From positions 62,001 through 126,000 of the forward strand of contig CABIZV010000009.1 in NCBI GenBank assembly GCA_902363335.1: DNA of 64,000 nt, given 5' to 3'. The position numbers and the translations under genes were made by a program. This document shows, one piece after another, positions 25,230 to 34,827 of the stretch. The notes under the pieces are model-generated. The model searched no databases. It was not told the DNA's origin and was given only the letters and a program-made list of their open reading frames with translations. The stretch's first letter is position 1. Every line of letters begins with the position of its first letter. Source of the DNA: Enterobacteriaceae bacterium (GTDB taxonomy: Bacteria; Pseudomonadota; Gammaproteobacteria; Enterobacterales; Enterobacteriaceae).

Positions 25230-25880
25230 ATGAGTCAGGCATCTGAGGTTGAAAACCAATTAAGAAAATTGATACTCAGCATGGAACTGGGTCCGGGAGA
25301 ACGACTGACCGAGCGCTGGGCTGAAGCAACGTTTAACGCATCCCGGACGCCTGTGCGAGCCGCATTACAAAAACTGGAGACAGAAGGTCTGGTCCGTCGT
25401 GATGGGCTGCGCTGGTTAGTGGCGCCGATCGATGTCGCAGAAGTTGAACAGCTATGTATTTACCGGGAAGTACTGGAAGTGGCGGCATTAAAACTATCAG
25501 CCAGCCAGATGACGGAAGAACAGCTCAACGGTCTGGAAAACCTGCTCAAAACGAAGACTGCTGATGTGTCAGAAGAGGTGATGGAGGATGCCGGGACACT
25601 ATTCCATCTACAACTGGCCCGTCTTTGTCAGAATGCGTTTATTTTCGAAGGGGTAAGCGATGCCCTGCGCCGGCTTTCACGGGCACGATGGCTCGACAAA
25701 GCACCATCGAATCCCGCATGGGAAGATCATCAAGAAATAATAGCCGCGCTTAGGTCGCAGGAGACTGAAAAAGCAGCAAAATTACTCGCCCTTCATCTCA
25801 GCGAAAGCCGTCTCCGCCTACTGGAAGCCATCAATTCAAGTCGACGGAGCTTGAGGGCAAGAGGTATTGCTATCTCCTGA
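25230..25880 (+). CDS. GntR-family regulator (FCD subgroup)
   Basis: A 216-residue regulator with a winged helix near 8-65 (LILSMELGPGERLTERWAEA ... TPVRAALQKLETEGLV) and a C-terminal FCD helical domain with conserved Asp and His residues for metal and ligand binding. It is divergent from the MFS pump and separated by the twin TTGGTATACCATA operator, so local repression is likely. ATG 25230 gives the conserved N-terminus; an ATG 13 codons earlier overlaps the operator region. Confidence 0.85.
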   Translation: MSQASEVENQLRKLILSMELGPGERLTERWAEATFNASRTPVRAALQKLETEGLVRRDGLRWLVAPIDVAEVEQLCIYREVLEVAALKLSASQMTEEQLNGLENLLKTKTADVSEEVMEDAGTLFHLQLARLCQNAFIFEGVSDALRRLSRARWLDKAPSNPAWEDHQEIIAALRSQETEKAAKLLALHLSESRLRLLEAINSSRRSLRARGIAIS

Positions 25881-26287
25881 TTAAGTGGTGAGTTTTTACG
25901 ACAACATGGCAGAGATCCGCTCCTCGTTCATAGCGGACCATATTGAAGTTAAATTTTTAGACTGGCGAGCAGCGCACAGCCAGTCAGTCATGCCCGAAGG
26001 GCATAAAAGGCGATATTCTGGATTTAAATAGAGGGAAATAATTGAATCGCCGATGCCCGGCGTAGCCGGTACGTATTGATAGGTTTCACCAATTTTTGTT
26101 TGTTTTTGATTTTAGCTCTATAAATATAAAGTTGTTATCAGTAAACACATCAAAACCCTATGATATTTTCAATAAAAAGAAAAAACCAGATGACAATGGT
26201 CACCAGAAATTAGTGGGTAACATATACATTCCAGGGTGAGAGGGAAGGTGCCATTCATCATAAAATAATAATTATGCGCTTCATTCG
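25881..26287. other. Intergenic region, no gene recognised
   Basis: No conserved frame is visible. The middle is AT-rich. A short GC-rich stretch (GCCGATGCCCGGCGTAGCC, near 26050) resembles palindromic intergenic repeats but was not assigned. Confidence 0.35.
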
Positions 26288-26554
26288 TCATGTCAGCTCC
26301 TCTGTTTTTTCCAGACCATCTCTCAGCAGCCCTGAATCCCAGAACTTCAGGAGCAGCTCTTCAAATGTGACATGAAAACCTAACGTTGGCCAGTCTATAT
26401 CGTTTCCGGTTATTTTATGGTTCTTTAAATCTTCAATTCTGGCATCTGCCAATGCAGGAAACCAATCCAGAGGATAGGTAATTATCATCCCACAAGTAAG
26501 CTCAAGAGAAAATTGATGAGCATAGATTCTTATTTTCTTTATATAACTTATCAT
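26288..26554 (-). CDS. DUF2442-type small protein
   Basis: An 88-residue protein. The central part, MIITYPLDWFPALADA followed by GNDIDWPTLGFHVTFEELL, matches the pattern of DUF2442 proteins (a beta-hairpin, then a WPxLxxxxSxExLL motif). These small proteins are often found next to toxin-antitoxin or regulatory genes; function unknown. Its ATG overlaps the stop codon of the upstream AraC-type gene (TAATG), so the two are coupled. Confidence 0.65.
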   Translation of the reverse strand: MISYIKKIRIYAHQFSLELTCGMIITYPLDWFPALADARIEDLKNHKITGNDIDWPTLGFHVTFEELLLKFWDSGLLRDGLEKTEELT

Positions 26555-26982
26555 TAACTTTTATCCATTGTTATTTTTTGAGATGCGTTCACCTGGCTAT
26601 AACGATAATTGCGAGGTGTCATGAAGTAGTATTGCCTAAAGGCTCTACAAAATGTCGACTGCTGATTATATCCAACATAGTGCGCAATATCCGTCAAGGT
26701 ATGTTCACCGTCAAGTATCATCTGAGCCGCTATTGTCATCCTTCTGTACCTGATATAAACAACCGGACTTACTCCCACTCTGTCAGTAAAGCATCTTTGA
26801 AAATGCCACGTGGAGTACCCTGCCCGGTCAGACAAAGTACGAGTGGTCAGAGATTCAGATAAATTAATCTCAATCCAGTTAATGATTTCCTTTATAGTTT
26901 CTGACATAAGAATTGAACTGTATTTTTTAATTCTTAAACCCGGCATCCTTTTTGACGAGGGAACATCCTTATTTTGCGGCAT
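26554..26982 (-). CDS. AraC/XylS-family regulator (MarA/SoxS/Rob-like)
   Basis: A protein of up to 142 residues consisting of a double helix-turn-helix. Motifs include LSDRAGYSTWHFQRCFTDR (about 48-66), VVYIRYRRM, and the second half LTDIAHYVGYNQQSTFCRAF and PRNYR. There is no ligand domain, as in MarA, SoxS and RamA, which activate drug-efflux and stress genes. The start is uncertain: ATG at 26982, at about 26946, or at about 26907 (MSETIKEIINW), the last fitting the MarA length best. It is co-transcribed with the DUF2442 gene. Confidence 0.82.
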   Translation of the reverse strand: MPQNKDVPSSKRMPGLRIKKYSSILMSETIKEIINWIEINLSESLTTRTLSDRAGYSTWHFQRCFTDRVGVSPVVYIRYRRMTIAAQMILDGEHTLTDIAHYVGYNQQSTFCRAFRQYYFMTPRNYRYSQVNASQKITMDKS

Positions 26983-27335
26983 ACAGCTTTCCTTTGATTC
27001 CGTTGGTAAATACCCGTCGACATGACTTTATACTTCTGGCTCTAAAGTCGCCCGCGCAGGTCAAAAGATACTGGGTAAACGTGCGGGGAAGATTCTTATG
27101 TCCAATTTTTCTCGGGTCATTAACTTCCCCCCCCTGACTCAAGCTACAATTCTATTACATTTGTGAAGCGAAAGTTATGAATTCCTGCAATAGTCTTTAT
27201 TTCCATATAAATCTATTCTGTAAATTTATAAACTGAGAATGCTGCTATTTTACATATTATGAAAAGTTACGATAGTGAATAATCCGCATGACTTTCATTC
27301 CTAAAAGGAATTGCCCCCCCCAGTAATTCTGGAGA
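26983..27335. other. Intergenic region with two C8 tracts
   Basis: No gene was recognised. Two runs of eight C (about 27127-27134 and 27313-27320) stand out in AT-rich sequence; the second lies just before the IS903-like left end. Confidence 0.4.
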
Positions 27336-28353
27336 GGCGTTGTTGAATAAATCGAAGTTTTTCTGATTGTAAGGATCAGATCACACATTCTTCTGATATC
27401 GCTGGTACTCACGTGGCAAAGCAGAAATTCCGAATCACCCACTGGCATCACTTTAGAAAGGCCCTTATCAACCGGGAATCTTTCACCTTAAAGTTGCACG
27501 ATAAAGCGGTTAAGGCATGATACGAAACTGCATCCCGCGTCATCACGGTGGCGAACTCCGCACTATTCTGGCCTTACCATTATCACCGTTCTGAAGATTA
27601 AACTCGTATTCAGGCTGACCCTCCGGACCGTACAGGGCTTTATTGATCCCATTTTTGCGCTGATGGGGTTACTTTACGCTACCCGGATCACACCTGTATC
27701 AGCAAAAATATCAGTTTTAAAGCGTCCTCCCGGGTTGAGATCGCCCATCTGGTGATCGATTCCACTGAGCTGAAGGTCTCCGTTGAAGGTGAATGGAAAG
27801 TAAAAAAACACGGCAAAGAACTTCGTTGCATCTGGCGAAAGCGGTACCTTGCTGTAGATCCAAAAACACATGAAATTATCTGTGCGAATCAGTCACTGAA
27901 CAATGTAACGGACTCAGGGGCATTCCCCGGGTTAATCCGGCAGATACATCGAAAAATCAGGTCTACTGCCGCGGACGGTGCTTACGATACGCTGTTGTGT
28001 CACGATAAACTGCGCCGGAATAAAATCAGGGTCTTAATTCCTCCCCGAAAGGGGACAGGTAGTAGAAACCTCGCGTTTGCAAATCAGCGACTGAGCGGGA
28101 GTAATGCCCGGTGGGAATGAACAATAGACTATAACCGGCAGTCGATAGCATAAACGACGATGCACAGAGTAAAGCGACTGTAAGAGAGGGCCTGACACTG
28201 CATGATCAAGATGGTCAGGTTACAGAGGTTCTGGCCATGGAGCCTGCGCTGAACAATCTGATGAAGGCAGGTGTGCCAGAAAGCGTGTGTATCGCCTGAA
28301 AGGCCGGCCGCTAAGGGGATGCTTACCCGAAATCTGATTCATTCAACAAAGCC
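27336..28353 (+). mobile_element. Degraded IS903-like element (IS5 family)
   Basis: The left end GGCGTTGTTGAATAAATC and right end GATTCATTCAACAAAGCC are imperfect copies of the IS903 terminal repeat. The 1018-bp length is close to IS903. The transposase gene is broken. No 9-bp target duplication is apparent, consistent with an old or rearranged insertion. Confidence 0.85.
27413..28299 (+). pseudogene. IS903-type transposase pseudogene
   Basis: From GTG 27413 (VAKQKFRITHW) to TGA 28299 the IS903 transposase can be followed with several stops and frameshifts. The best-kept part is 27752-28120: VIDSTELKVSVEGEWKVKKH, then NVTDSGAFPGLIRQIHRKIR, ADGAYDT and LIPPRKGTG. It contains the DDE aspartates (VIDST and ADGAYD). 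Loss of about 15 residues near 28060 and stops at 28120 and later show that it is inactive. Confidence 0.85.
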
Positions 28354-28390
28354 TGCGGGGTCTCTCAGCATACCCGTTTTAAAAAACAAA

Positions 28391-28717
28391 TTAAAAACAT
28401 GGAGATATAGAAAAAAGTTTCAAACTTGATGAATTAAGATAATAACCTGCCTGGGGTTTGTTAATTATTATTTTATAGGGCGATTTGTCATGAAGTATAG
28501 TACGGAGAGTACTTATTGCTTTTGCCAGGCTATTACTGGTTACAACCTTGTTTTTCCAGACGACCTCCAGTAATGAGTCAGTGTTCTGAACCACACCATG
28601 ATGTTTTATTAATGTTATTAACAGTGCGAGCTCGTACTGCCCCAGTCTGGTACAGTAACCTGTGTCAGTATTGGTTATTGTGCTTTCTGCTTTATTAATG
28701 TTAAAAATGTTATGCAT
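28391..28717 (-). CDS. Stand-alone winged-helix DNA-binding protein (OmpR/CadC type)
   Basis: A 108-residue protein consisting of a trans_reg_C winged helix: LGQYELALLITLIKHHGVVQ (about 25-44), LLEVVWKNKVVTSNSLAKAI (about 49-68) and the wing KIIINKPQAGYYLN. It resembles the N-terminal domain of CadC/ToxR-type regulators but lacks a membrane segment and sensor domain. It may be a natural short regulator or the cut-off front of a CadC-like gene; the frame ends soon after the domain. The ribosome site is poor. Confidence 0.65.
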   Translation of the reverse strand: MHNIFNINKAESTITNTDTGYCTRLGQYELALLITLIKHHGVVQNTDSLLEVVWKNKVVTSNSLAKAISTLRTILHDKSPYKIIINKPQAGYYLNSSSLKLFSISPCF

Positions 28718-29337
28718 TTTTAGTATGTAGTTTTTAAGGAAATTATGTCCGGTTAATAAATTTCAACGTACCAACGTAGTTCATTGAAAAGTAGGCGTTA
28801 TTTCACGCCACTTTGTACCTGTCGATGAACTAAGATTCTGTATATCTGATTTGACCTTAGTGGCCTTTTCATCCTCGCCAGTGCACCCCCGGGAGCGTTT
28901 ATGTTCTGTGGCATCTTTGATACAACGATGTACCGCTTTAAGCGGAAAGCTATCATGCTGCCTGAAAAATGAATGTCATTGTGTTCTGCGGAAAAGGTGA
29001 AAACGGCAATAGCATAAGAATAAATAATATAAATAAACGCATATGTAAATATGTATCTTCTGTGACAATGATAAATCATACTGAAATCTATAAAAACATA
29101 ACTACCATATAAATAAAATACCTCTTCACTAAAATTCAGGCGATCAACTCATTACTTTCCTGATACAGGTATACGGACTTCCTTGCCTGTAACACGATAT
29201 TTAATTTCTTTAACAAAGCCCATTCTAATAACGAACATTAATGAAACACATCAGTTAATAACCGACAGAATAATAAAGCAGATTATTATTTTCAGAAAAA
29301 CCAGAGATTAAAGGGTAAATCTGTAGGGTACACACAT
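28718..29337. other. Intergenic region, no gene supported
   Basis: A minus-strand frame at 28798-29079 has a hydrophobic start followed by SAEHNDIHFSGSM, faintly like a fimbrial subunit, but it has no convincing ribosome site or conserved cysteines. Otherwise the sequence is AT-rich with nothing recognised. Confidence 0.35.
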
Positions 29338-29357
29338 AGCTCTCCATCTGGAGAGCT
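29338..29357. terminator. Strong 8-bp hairpin, probable terminator
   Basis: AGCTCTCC-ATCT-GGAGAGCT is a perfect stem-loop followed on the plus strand by GTTTCT. No clearly associated upstream gene is visible. Confidence 0.45.
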
Positions 29358-29419
29358 GTTTCTGAGTATTCACAATCAAAAAAACTTTAATTTCAGCACA
29401 AGTCTCTGTATCACTACGT

Positions 29420-29931
29420 ACGCTGCTGGACTCCCTGCGAGCAAAAAGTTATCCGACAGCGGATAAGGCCAGACGCGCAATCATACGGGTTCAGGTGTCG
29501 ATCGGCGGAAATGCGCAGCCATGGAAGGACAGGGAAGCTTTCGCCGGGCTGATGCTGAACGGGGAGTTACGCTCGTGGCAGGAAGCTGCTCAAAGCGAAA
29601 CGCCATTTTTCTTTGGCCGTGGGCTGCCGGATATAATCGGATATCTAACCCTTTGTAATCTGCCGGTGCCGCCACATATGAAAAGAGCGATTGAACTGTT
29701 CGGGTATGCTCATACCGTGTTCATCACGCCACCGTGGGAAGACATCTACATACAGGATACGGAGCGTAAGCAGTCGTTTGGGAAAGCGGTTCAGACGTGC
29801 TATACAATGGCTGAGGCCTACAGCAGATACAGCTATAACCTCATCAGGTTACCGCTTTGCGGGCCGGAAGAGCGGGCCTAAATTATTTTATCCAGCCTGT
29901 ACGGCAGGCATCACCACGGCGAGCTATCCTG
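29420..29931 (+). pseudogene. AAA-type ATPase-like protein, missing its Walker A end
   Basis: The frame reads LLDSLRAKSYPTADKARRAI, then GGNAQPWKDREAFAGLML, FFFGRGLPDIIGYL, TVFITPPWEDIYIQDTERKQ and LPLCGPEERA, ending at TAA 29881. Similar sequence (IILSSLY) continues beyond the stop. This matches small P-loop ATPases of the COG3911 type, in which the first segment should be GxxGxGKSTLLD. Here the DNA upstream of LLDSL is unrelated, so the ATP-binding loop is lost. Another C-terminal fragment of the same family is at 31402-31521. Confidence 0.65.
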
Positions 29932-30276
29932 AAGTGGCGCTGACTATGGCTATAAATATCCAAAAGCGCGACAGTATTTTGTTGGTTTAGTGGCGGTGCT
30001 AATCTTCGACCGGATTATCGGTCCGGTGTTTATCCGGATGAAGGTTGCACCGGACCGTCCGACTGAACAGAACCTCTTTGTTCAGAATTTATCTGTTATC
30101 ACACAAACTTAACTTTAAAAAATTGTTATTAACATATTAAAGGTTCCTCTCGTGATCATCCCCTTACTGACTGGATTGTGCAATCCAGCCTTATCTAAGC
30201 CAGCAACGGTTACTGACACCATATACGGTACTGGTTTAGCCGAGGCGCGCTCAGCGATGGAATGAACCTGCACAGG
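29932..30276. other. Intergenic region, no gene recognised
   Basis: No coherent frame, RNA or repeat was recognised between the ATPase remnant and the secreted protein gene. Confidence 0.3.
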
Positions 30277-30669
30277 TCATTTGTAGAGCCACTGACCGCC
30301 GATGTATTTGTCAGGATTTTTCATGCATGCATCCGTAAAAGTACCGTAGTTGTCAGGCCCTTTCATTGTATTGGACCATATTTTCTCAATTAAAGAATCA
30401 GTCCACGTCTCAAAGTTTTTGCCATCAATATTGTCAGGTATTTTATATCTTCTTTTTGGGATACAGCTGTTAAGAGTTTGAGTTTCACCGGTCGCCACCT
30501 CATGGATGAACTGCTTAGCCTGATTTTTGCTGCATTGTCCCTCTTTATATAACGCCATAATATCCGAAAGCGTAGCGGCTCTAAACGCGCACTCATTATG
30601 TATATTCCTTTGCTCAGCCATTGCTGAAAACGATATGAAAACAGTTAATACAGCTAAAAGTTTTTTCAT
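30277..30669 (-). CDS. Secreted periplasmic hypothetical protein, 130 aa
   Basis: An N-terminal signal peptide (MKKLLAVLTVFISFSAMA, cleavage after residue 18) precedes a small soluble domain of about 112 residues with four cysteines (CAFRA, CSKNQ, CIPKR, DACMK) that could form two disulfides. The sequence around QGQWLYK-like ends and the Cys pattern resemble small periplasmic HdeA/Rap-type proteins, but no family was assigned. GGAATAG precedes the start. It is a single gene. Confidence 0.7.
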   Translation of the reverse strand: MKKLLAVLTVFISFSAMAEQRNIHNECAFRAATLSDIMALYKEGQCSKNQAKQFIHEVATGETQTLNSCIPKRRYKIPDNIDGKNFETWTDSLIEKIWSNTMKGPDNYGTFTDACMKNPDKYIGGQWLYK

Positions 30670-30989
30670 GACATCTATTCCTTACAGTTACTTTTTTAAT
30701 CTGATTAAATCATGCAGTGGTAGTGCATCTGATACCATTTCTCGGCTGTACTTTATTACCTAAATATTTAACGCAGTAGTTTTGAAATTATTCAGTACAA
30801 TATAAAGAAGGAGATAAACGAAACATCAATTACATTACATATGCTGGCGAATATCCCTCTAACATTGATCGGCCGCAATGATTTCGTCCTTATTACGCCA
30901 AGAAGGAGGTTAACGTGCCGGATGATATGTCATTCAGGGATCAGGGTATCTTCCGTCGTTTGCTGATAAATCAGCAGCCCGGAATAGCA

Positions 30990-31290
30990 AAGGTACCACA
31001 GAAAGGGGGCGGGCGGCGTAACCATCAGCCCACTGCCTTCTCGCATCCTATCTCAAGAAGGTGTTCGCTGACTATCCTCTCCCCAGCGTCTTTAGCGATC
31101 AACGGGACGTTAAATCAATGAGCCAGCACGACCACTGAGGCGATGACCGATTCACATTTGGGCCTGTCAGCACGACGGCAACAAAATTTCTGTCAATTTT
31201 GATGGTATTGAACGGGAGGGTGTGCAGATAAGACAGGCTGGAAAAGTCCGAACCAAAATCATCGTTCGCCACGGTCATAACGTACCTGCA
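30990..31290 (-). pseudogene. Remnant of an EAL-domain phosphodiesterase
   Basis: On the minus strand VANDDFGSDFSSLSYLHTLP and NTIKIDRNFV match the DDFGTGYSSLSYLxxLPxDxIKID core of EAL domains. Farther on, NVPLIAKDAGERI and LLEIGCEKAVG match the region around the AEGVET motif and the GCxxxQG end. Stops interrupt the frame and the N-terminal half is absent. It is a decayed copy unrelated in position to the intact EAL gene 2 kb to the right. Confidence 0.7.
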
Positions 31291-31401
31291 CAGGTAGTTC
31301 AACGTATCGCTTCTTCTGGAGCAGAAATGTTTCGCAAGCGTCAAGCCACTGCTGCCTCTTGCTTACCAGCACCGGCTCAATGGATACATACGGCACTGGG
31401 T

Positions 31402-31521
31402 TCACGCTTACAGACATACCATGCGATGGCAGAGACTTATGACAGATATGGCTATAACCTGATCGGTTTAGCGCCAGGCGGGCCGGAAGAGCGAACTGAA
31501 TTTATTTTATCCTGCCTGTAG
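31402..31521 (+). pseudogene. C-terminal fragment of a second AAA-type ATPase
   Basis: The last 36 residues of an open frame, QTYHAMAETYDRYGYNLIG followed by GGPEERTEFILSCL, align with the end of the ATPase remnant at 29420-29931. The upstream part of the frame is unrelated. This copy keeps the extended C-terminus that the first one has lost. Confidence 0.65.
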
Positions 31522-31674
31522 TTCCGCGCTACCAGACCCTTTTCAGCCAGCGCTCCGATCACCGTATCTTACCCGGGCGCTAATGTTGATCAGATACAGG
31601 ACCGACAACAGATATAGATGTTGCCTGCTTCGGCCCTGTCAGCAAAAATACACTGTTCCCGATTTGTAAAATCG

Positions 31675-32013
31675 TTAGTGAGCAACGCTTTTAGAAAAAA
31701 TATTGATAACCACTACACCACAAAGAATCAGAGACATGCCCAGAATCGCCGGCGCATCCATCTTCTGGCCAGTAAATATCCAGCCCGCCAGACCAATCAA
31801 TACAATTCCTGCACCCGACCAGATTGCATAAATAATGCCCGTGGGTACAGTTTTCATTGGAATAGTCAGGCAATAAAATGCAATAGCATATCCACCTACA
31901 GCTACAAGACCTGGTATCAAACGCGTAAAGCTGTCCGACAATTTAAGTGCTGTTGTTGCTATAACTTCCATCAAAATTGATATGCCCAAAAAAAGTAAAG
32001 CGTGTGTGTTCAT
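31675..32013 (-). CDS. SMR-family multidrug transporter (EmrE-like)
   Basis: A 112-residue protein with four transmembrane helices. Glu16 in the first helix (LMEVIATTALKLS) is the essential proton/drug-binding glutamate of the family. GIIYAIWSGAGIVLIGL in helix 3 is the signature segment. It should export quaternary ammonium compounds or polyamines as a dimer. It is a single gene without visible integron context, so probably a housekeeping-type SMR rather than a qac cassette. Confidence 0.9.
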   Translation of the reverse strand: MNTHALLFLGISILMEVIATTALKLSDSFTRLIPGLVAVGGYAIAFYCLTIPMKTVPTGIIYAIWSGAGIVLIGLAGWIFTGQKMDAPAILGMSLILCGVVVINIFSKSVAH

Positions 32014-32233
32014 TCAGGTAGCTCTCGCGTCAGTAATTTTGTACTTTAGTCTTAAATTTAACATGTCCACACCGGGAAGGGTGGACATGTTAATCTACAG
32101 TATCCAGCCAGACATTATAATCTTGTTGTTCCTCTTCCTGAACGTGAACAGCCTTCAGAGCGGGCGTCACCACTTAGTCATTCTGACCTATTTTATTCAT
32201 GAAACTACTGCTGGCCGTACCGGCCCCTATGAA

Positions 32234-32859
32234 TCAGCCGTTTCGTTTTTCAAATAAAATCCGGATTCCGGTGAGAAAAAGAATGCCTCCACTGCTGCGC
32301 ATTACCCACTTCATGGCTGACTCATTTTTTTTGAACCATTCCGAAAGCAGCCCTGAAAACAACGCCACGGGTAATTTAATCAGGAATGTCAGGCATGCGA
32401 AGGTCAGACCAAGCGTCAACATTTTTATCACGGGACTTGAGGTGCCCTGACCAATGAACTGTGGAAGGAATGCCAGATAGAAAATCATGATTTTTGGGTT
32501 GCTGATATTTGAAACCGCACCATAGGCGAACAGGGATATCCGTGAAGAATGTAGCTTCTGACCACTGACGGCATTAATTTTACCATCAGATTTAAGCAGG
32601 TTGTAAGCCAGGTAAAAAAGATACGCCGCTCCCGCCAGTTTTATTATCCAGAACATATATTCTGAGGCCATGATGAGGCTGCCTAAACCAAACGACACAA
32701 TCAACGTATGTATGATAAGACCCAGACTCACTCCTGAGGCCGTACACACCCCCGCACCGATGCCCTCAGATATGGATTTATCAGCATCATATCCTGGCCC
32801 GGTATGCTGATAACCGCGACTGAAGCTATAATAAAAGGTATCCAGAGTATTTCGTGCAT
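32234..32859 (-). pseudogene. LysE/RhtB-family exporter gene with a one-base frameshift
   Basis: ATG 32859 opens MHEILWIPFIIASVAVISIP and reaches DMML near residue 26. A missing base at about 32785 (CTGATAAATCC) shifts the frame. The rest continues KSISEGIGAG, VCTASGVSLGL and so on to 32234, including a YLFYLAYNLLK helix and the family's PKIMIFYLAFLPQF. Apart from this one lesion the gene is well preserved, so inactivation looks recent or could be a sequencing error. LysE proteins export amino acids or homoserine lactones. Confidence 0.8.
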
Positions 32860-32968
32860 AATGTCTTCCTTAAGATGATGTTCAACTATGAAAAAGATAT
32901 TTATAGTTTAAAATACCGACCCAGTAATCCCGGACCATACAGTCCTGCTTCAGGTTTAGCATGATGTG

Positions 32969-34495
32969 TCATGACCGTATCTGCCCTTTGTACCACAAAT
33001 AAAATTCATCGGCCGGCATGGGCCTGCCATAATAATATCCCTGCACGTACGGCACCTGATTTTTAATCAGCCAATCAACCTGATGTGCTGCCGTCACGCC
33101 CTCCGCAATGGTGATAAGGTTCAGACGCCTGCTGAGGCCGACAATGGTGTCCAGTACCGGTGTGTCCACATCGGCTGACGTCAGGCTGGCGATGAATATT
33201 TTGTCTATTTTCAGGTAATCCACCGGCAGGCTCTGAAGCAGGCTCAGTGAGCAGTAGCCCGTACCAAAATCATCCACGGCCACCTGACAGCCTTTCTGGC
33301 GTAGCTCATGAAGTTTCGCTGACACCGTTTCTGTGTCCTCAACCAGACTGCGCTCGGTAATTTCCAGCACCAGGCGAAAAGCGGCGTCCAGAGATAGCCA
33401 CAGTCTCAGAACATCAGCAGTAAACGAAGGGTCCGCCAGGTGAGGGGCCGCAATATTCACACCCAGATGGAAAGGGGCGGTCACCTGCCAGACTCTGACA
33501 TCCTCTGCTATCAGGCCAAACAAATGCTGTGTCAGAGTGATAATCAGACCTTCCTCTTCAGCGGCCCGGATAAATACCTCCGGTGAAATACTCCTGCCGT
33601 CGGGACGTTTCCAGCGCATCAGGGCTTCGGCGCCGGAGCAGGTGCCAGTTGCAGTGTCACAGACCGGCTGGTAATACACGCTGAATTCGCCGTCTGCCAT
33701 CGCTTCCCGGATTTCTTCTGCCAGAGACATTTTTCGGGAATCCCAGCGGTGCCACGTGTACAGCATGGCCAGGGTCAGTAGCAGGGACAGAGGGCCGAGG
33801 AAAAGCAGATTACGCAGGATGTAATGGCGAAGCGACAACGCCGGCGTCAGAACCCGAAGCTGCGCCCGGCTCACATCAGAGCTGAACACCGCGGTGAACA
33901 CTTTGGATCGGGGGGCGGTTTTCTCCTGCCCGGAAATGACGGGGCCGCCACTGAACCGGAGTTGCTGAACCGAATGATTTTCATCATCCAGAGAATCCAT
34001 CAGGTCCGTGACGTATCGGGCATCCACCACGCTGAATGCAGTCGTCCGGTTGCCGGCGCCATAGGCGTAGATAACAGCCACGTGACCGGGAACGCTGCTG
34101 GTCCCCCCCGTGGCGATGACATTCATCCGCCCCGGGGGAGCTGACACGGTAACACCGAAAATATCATCGGCACTTTGCTGCCTGGCACCGGTCACGGATG
34201 AACAGATTAATATACCATCCCGGATAAGTCCGGTGCTGCGGATATAGGGCGTCAGGGCCCCGTTCTCCGTCATCTGCTGCAGGACGCTTTCACAGGGCCG
34301 CGTGGAAAGCCTGGCAGTCACCAGATTCGCTCGCAGGGCAATGGACGTGATGTGGTCGACCTGGCTCATCAGTGTGTCTGCCGTCGCGGCCGTGTCCCTG
34401 CTCAGCTGGCGCCAGGCCATGCCTAACGATAGCAGTGTAGTCAGGACTGCGGGTAAGAGAATTCCGGCAGCCAACGCCCTTTTTCGTAATTTCAT
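32969..34495 (-). CDS. CSS-motif EAL cyclic-di-GMP phosphodiesterase
   Basis: A 508-residue membrane enzyme. Transmembrane helix 1 (about 8-28) and helix 2 (about 228-248) flank a periplasmic CSS domain with the motif Cys98-Ser-Ser100. Its disulfide state is known to control activity and proteolysis in PdeC-type enzymes. The cytoplasmic EAL domain has GAEALMRW (Glu290), the DDFGTGYCSL loop (Asp408, Asp409) and IAEGV, so it should hydrolyse c-di-GMP. The start at 34495 follows AAAGGAC; an ATG 13 codons upstream is less likely. The role would be to lower c-di-GMP and favour motility over biofilm. Confidence 0.9.
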   Translation of the reverse strand: MKLRKRALAAGILLPAVLTTLLSLGMAWRQLSRDTAATADTLMSQVDHITSIALRANLVTARLSTRPCESVLQQMTENGALTPYIRSTGLIRDGILICSSVTGARQQSADDIFGVTVSAPPGRMNVIATGGTSSVPGHVAVIYAYGAGNRTTAFSVVDARYVTDLMDSLDDENHSVQQLRFSGGPVISGQEKTAPRSKVFTAVFSSDVSRAQLRVLTPALSLRHYILRNLLFLGPLSLLLTLAMLYTWHRWDSRKMSLAEEIREAMADGEFSVYYQPVCDTATGTCSGAEALMRWKRPDGRSISPEVFIRAAEEEGLIITLTQHLFGLIAEDVRVWQVTAPFHLGVNIAAPHLADPSFTADVLRLWLSLDAAFRLVLEITERSLVEDTETVSAKLHELRQKGCQVAVDDFGTGYCSLSLLQSLPVDYLKIDKIFIASLTSADVDTPVLDTIVGLSRRLNLITIAEGVTAAHQVDWLIKNQVPYVQGYYYGRPMPADEFYLWYKGQIRS

Positions 34496-34732
34496 TATTT
34501 GTCCTTTAGGGGCTCTCCATGAATACTCTATCACTATTTAGTGACGCTATAATCATAAATCCCTTTACGTTTAATAGGTATTTAAACAGGTGCACGCAGC
34601 AGGATGTACGCTTTAAAAAATATAAGCGCAGGTTTTAAAATGGGTAATTTTTTTTGAACCAAGTGGACATCGTTCTGACAGTCTCACTCGTTTTCGTTAT
34701 TACTATAGACATCTGACTACTTTCGGGGAGCT
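34496..34732. other. AT-rich upstream region of the EAL gene
   Basis: A short non-coding stretch carrying the probable promoter of the EAL gene; nothing else was recognised. Confidence 0.3.
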
Positions 34733-34827
34733 GGGTGTGGCGGGCTGGCATGCTGATTGGTGGGCTCACCGGACTGTTTGATGGTGTCTTCTGGGGAGGC
34801 ACACTAAGAATTTATTTTACAGGCTAA
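34733..34827 (+). pseudogene. C-terminal scrap of a small membrane protein
   Basis: The frame AGMLIGGLTGLFDGVFWGG, continuing TLRIYF to a TAA, matches the C-terminus (MLMGGLTGLLDGVFWGGTLR) of the broken membrane protein gene at 38689-39195, on the opposite strand. Only about 30 codons remain. The rest of 34828-35154 is AT-rich, with the promoter of the next operon. Confidence 0.7.

Noticed and set aside
28798..29079. 93-codon minus-strand frame with hydrophobic start and HNDIHFSGS motif
   Set aside because: Weak resemblance to fimbrial subunits without the conserved cysteines or start signal; not enough to call a gene.
31099..31344. Plausible 81-aa protein on the minus strand
   Set aside because: It reads through the EAL remnant and unrelated flanks, so it is annotated as a pseudogene fragment and not a gene.
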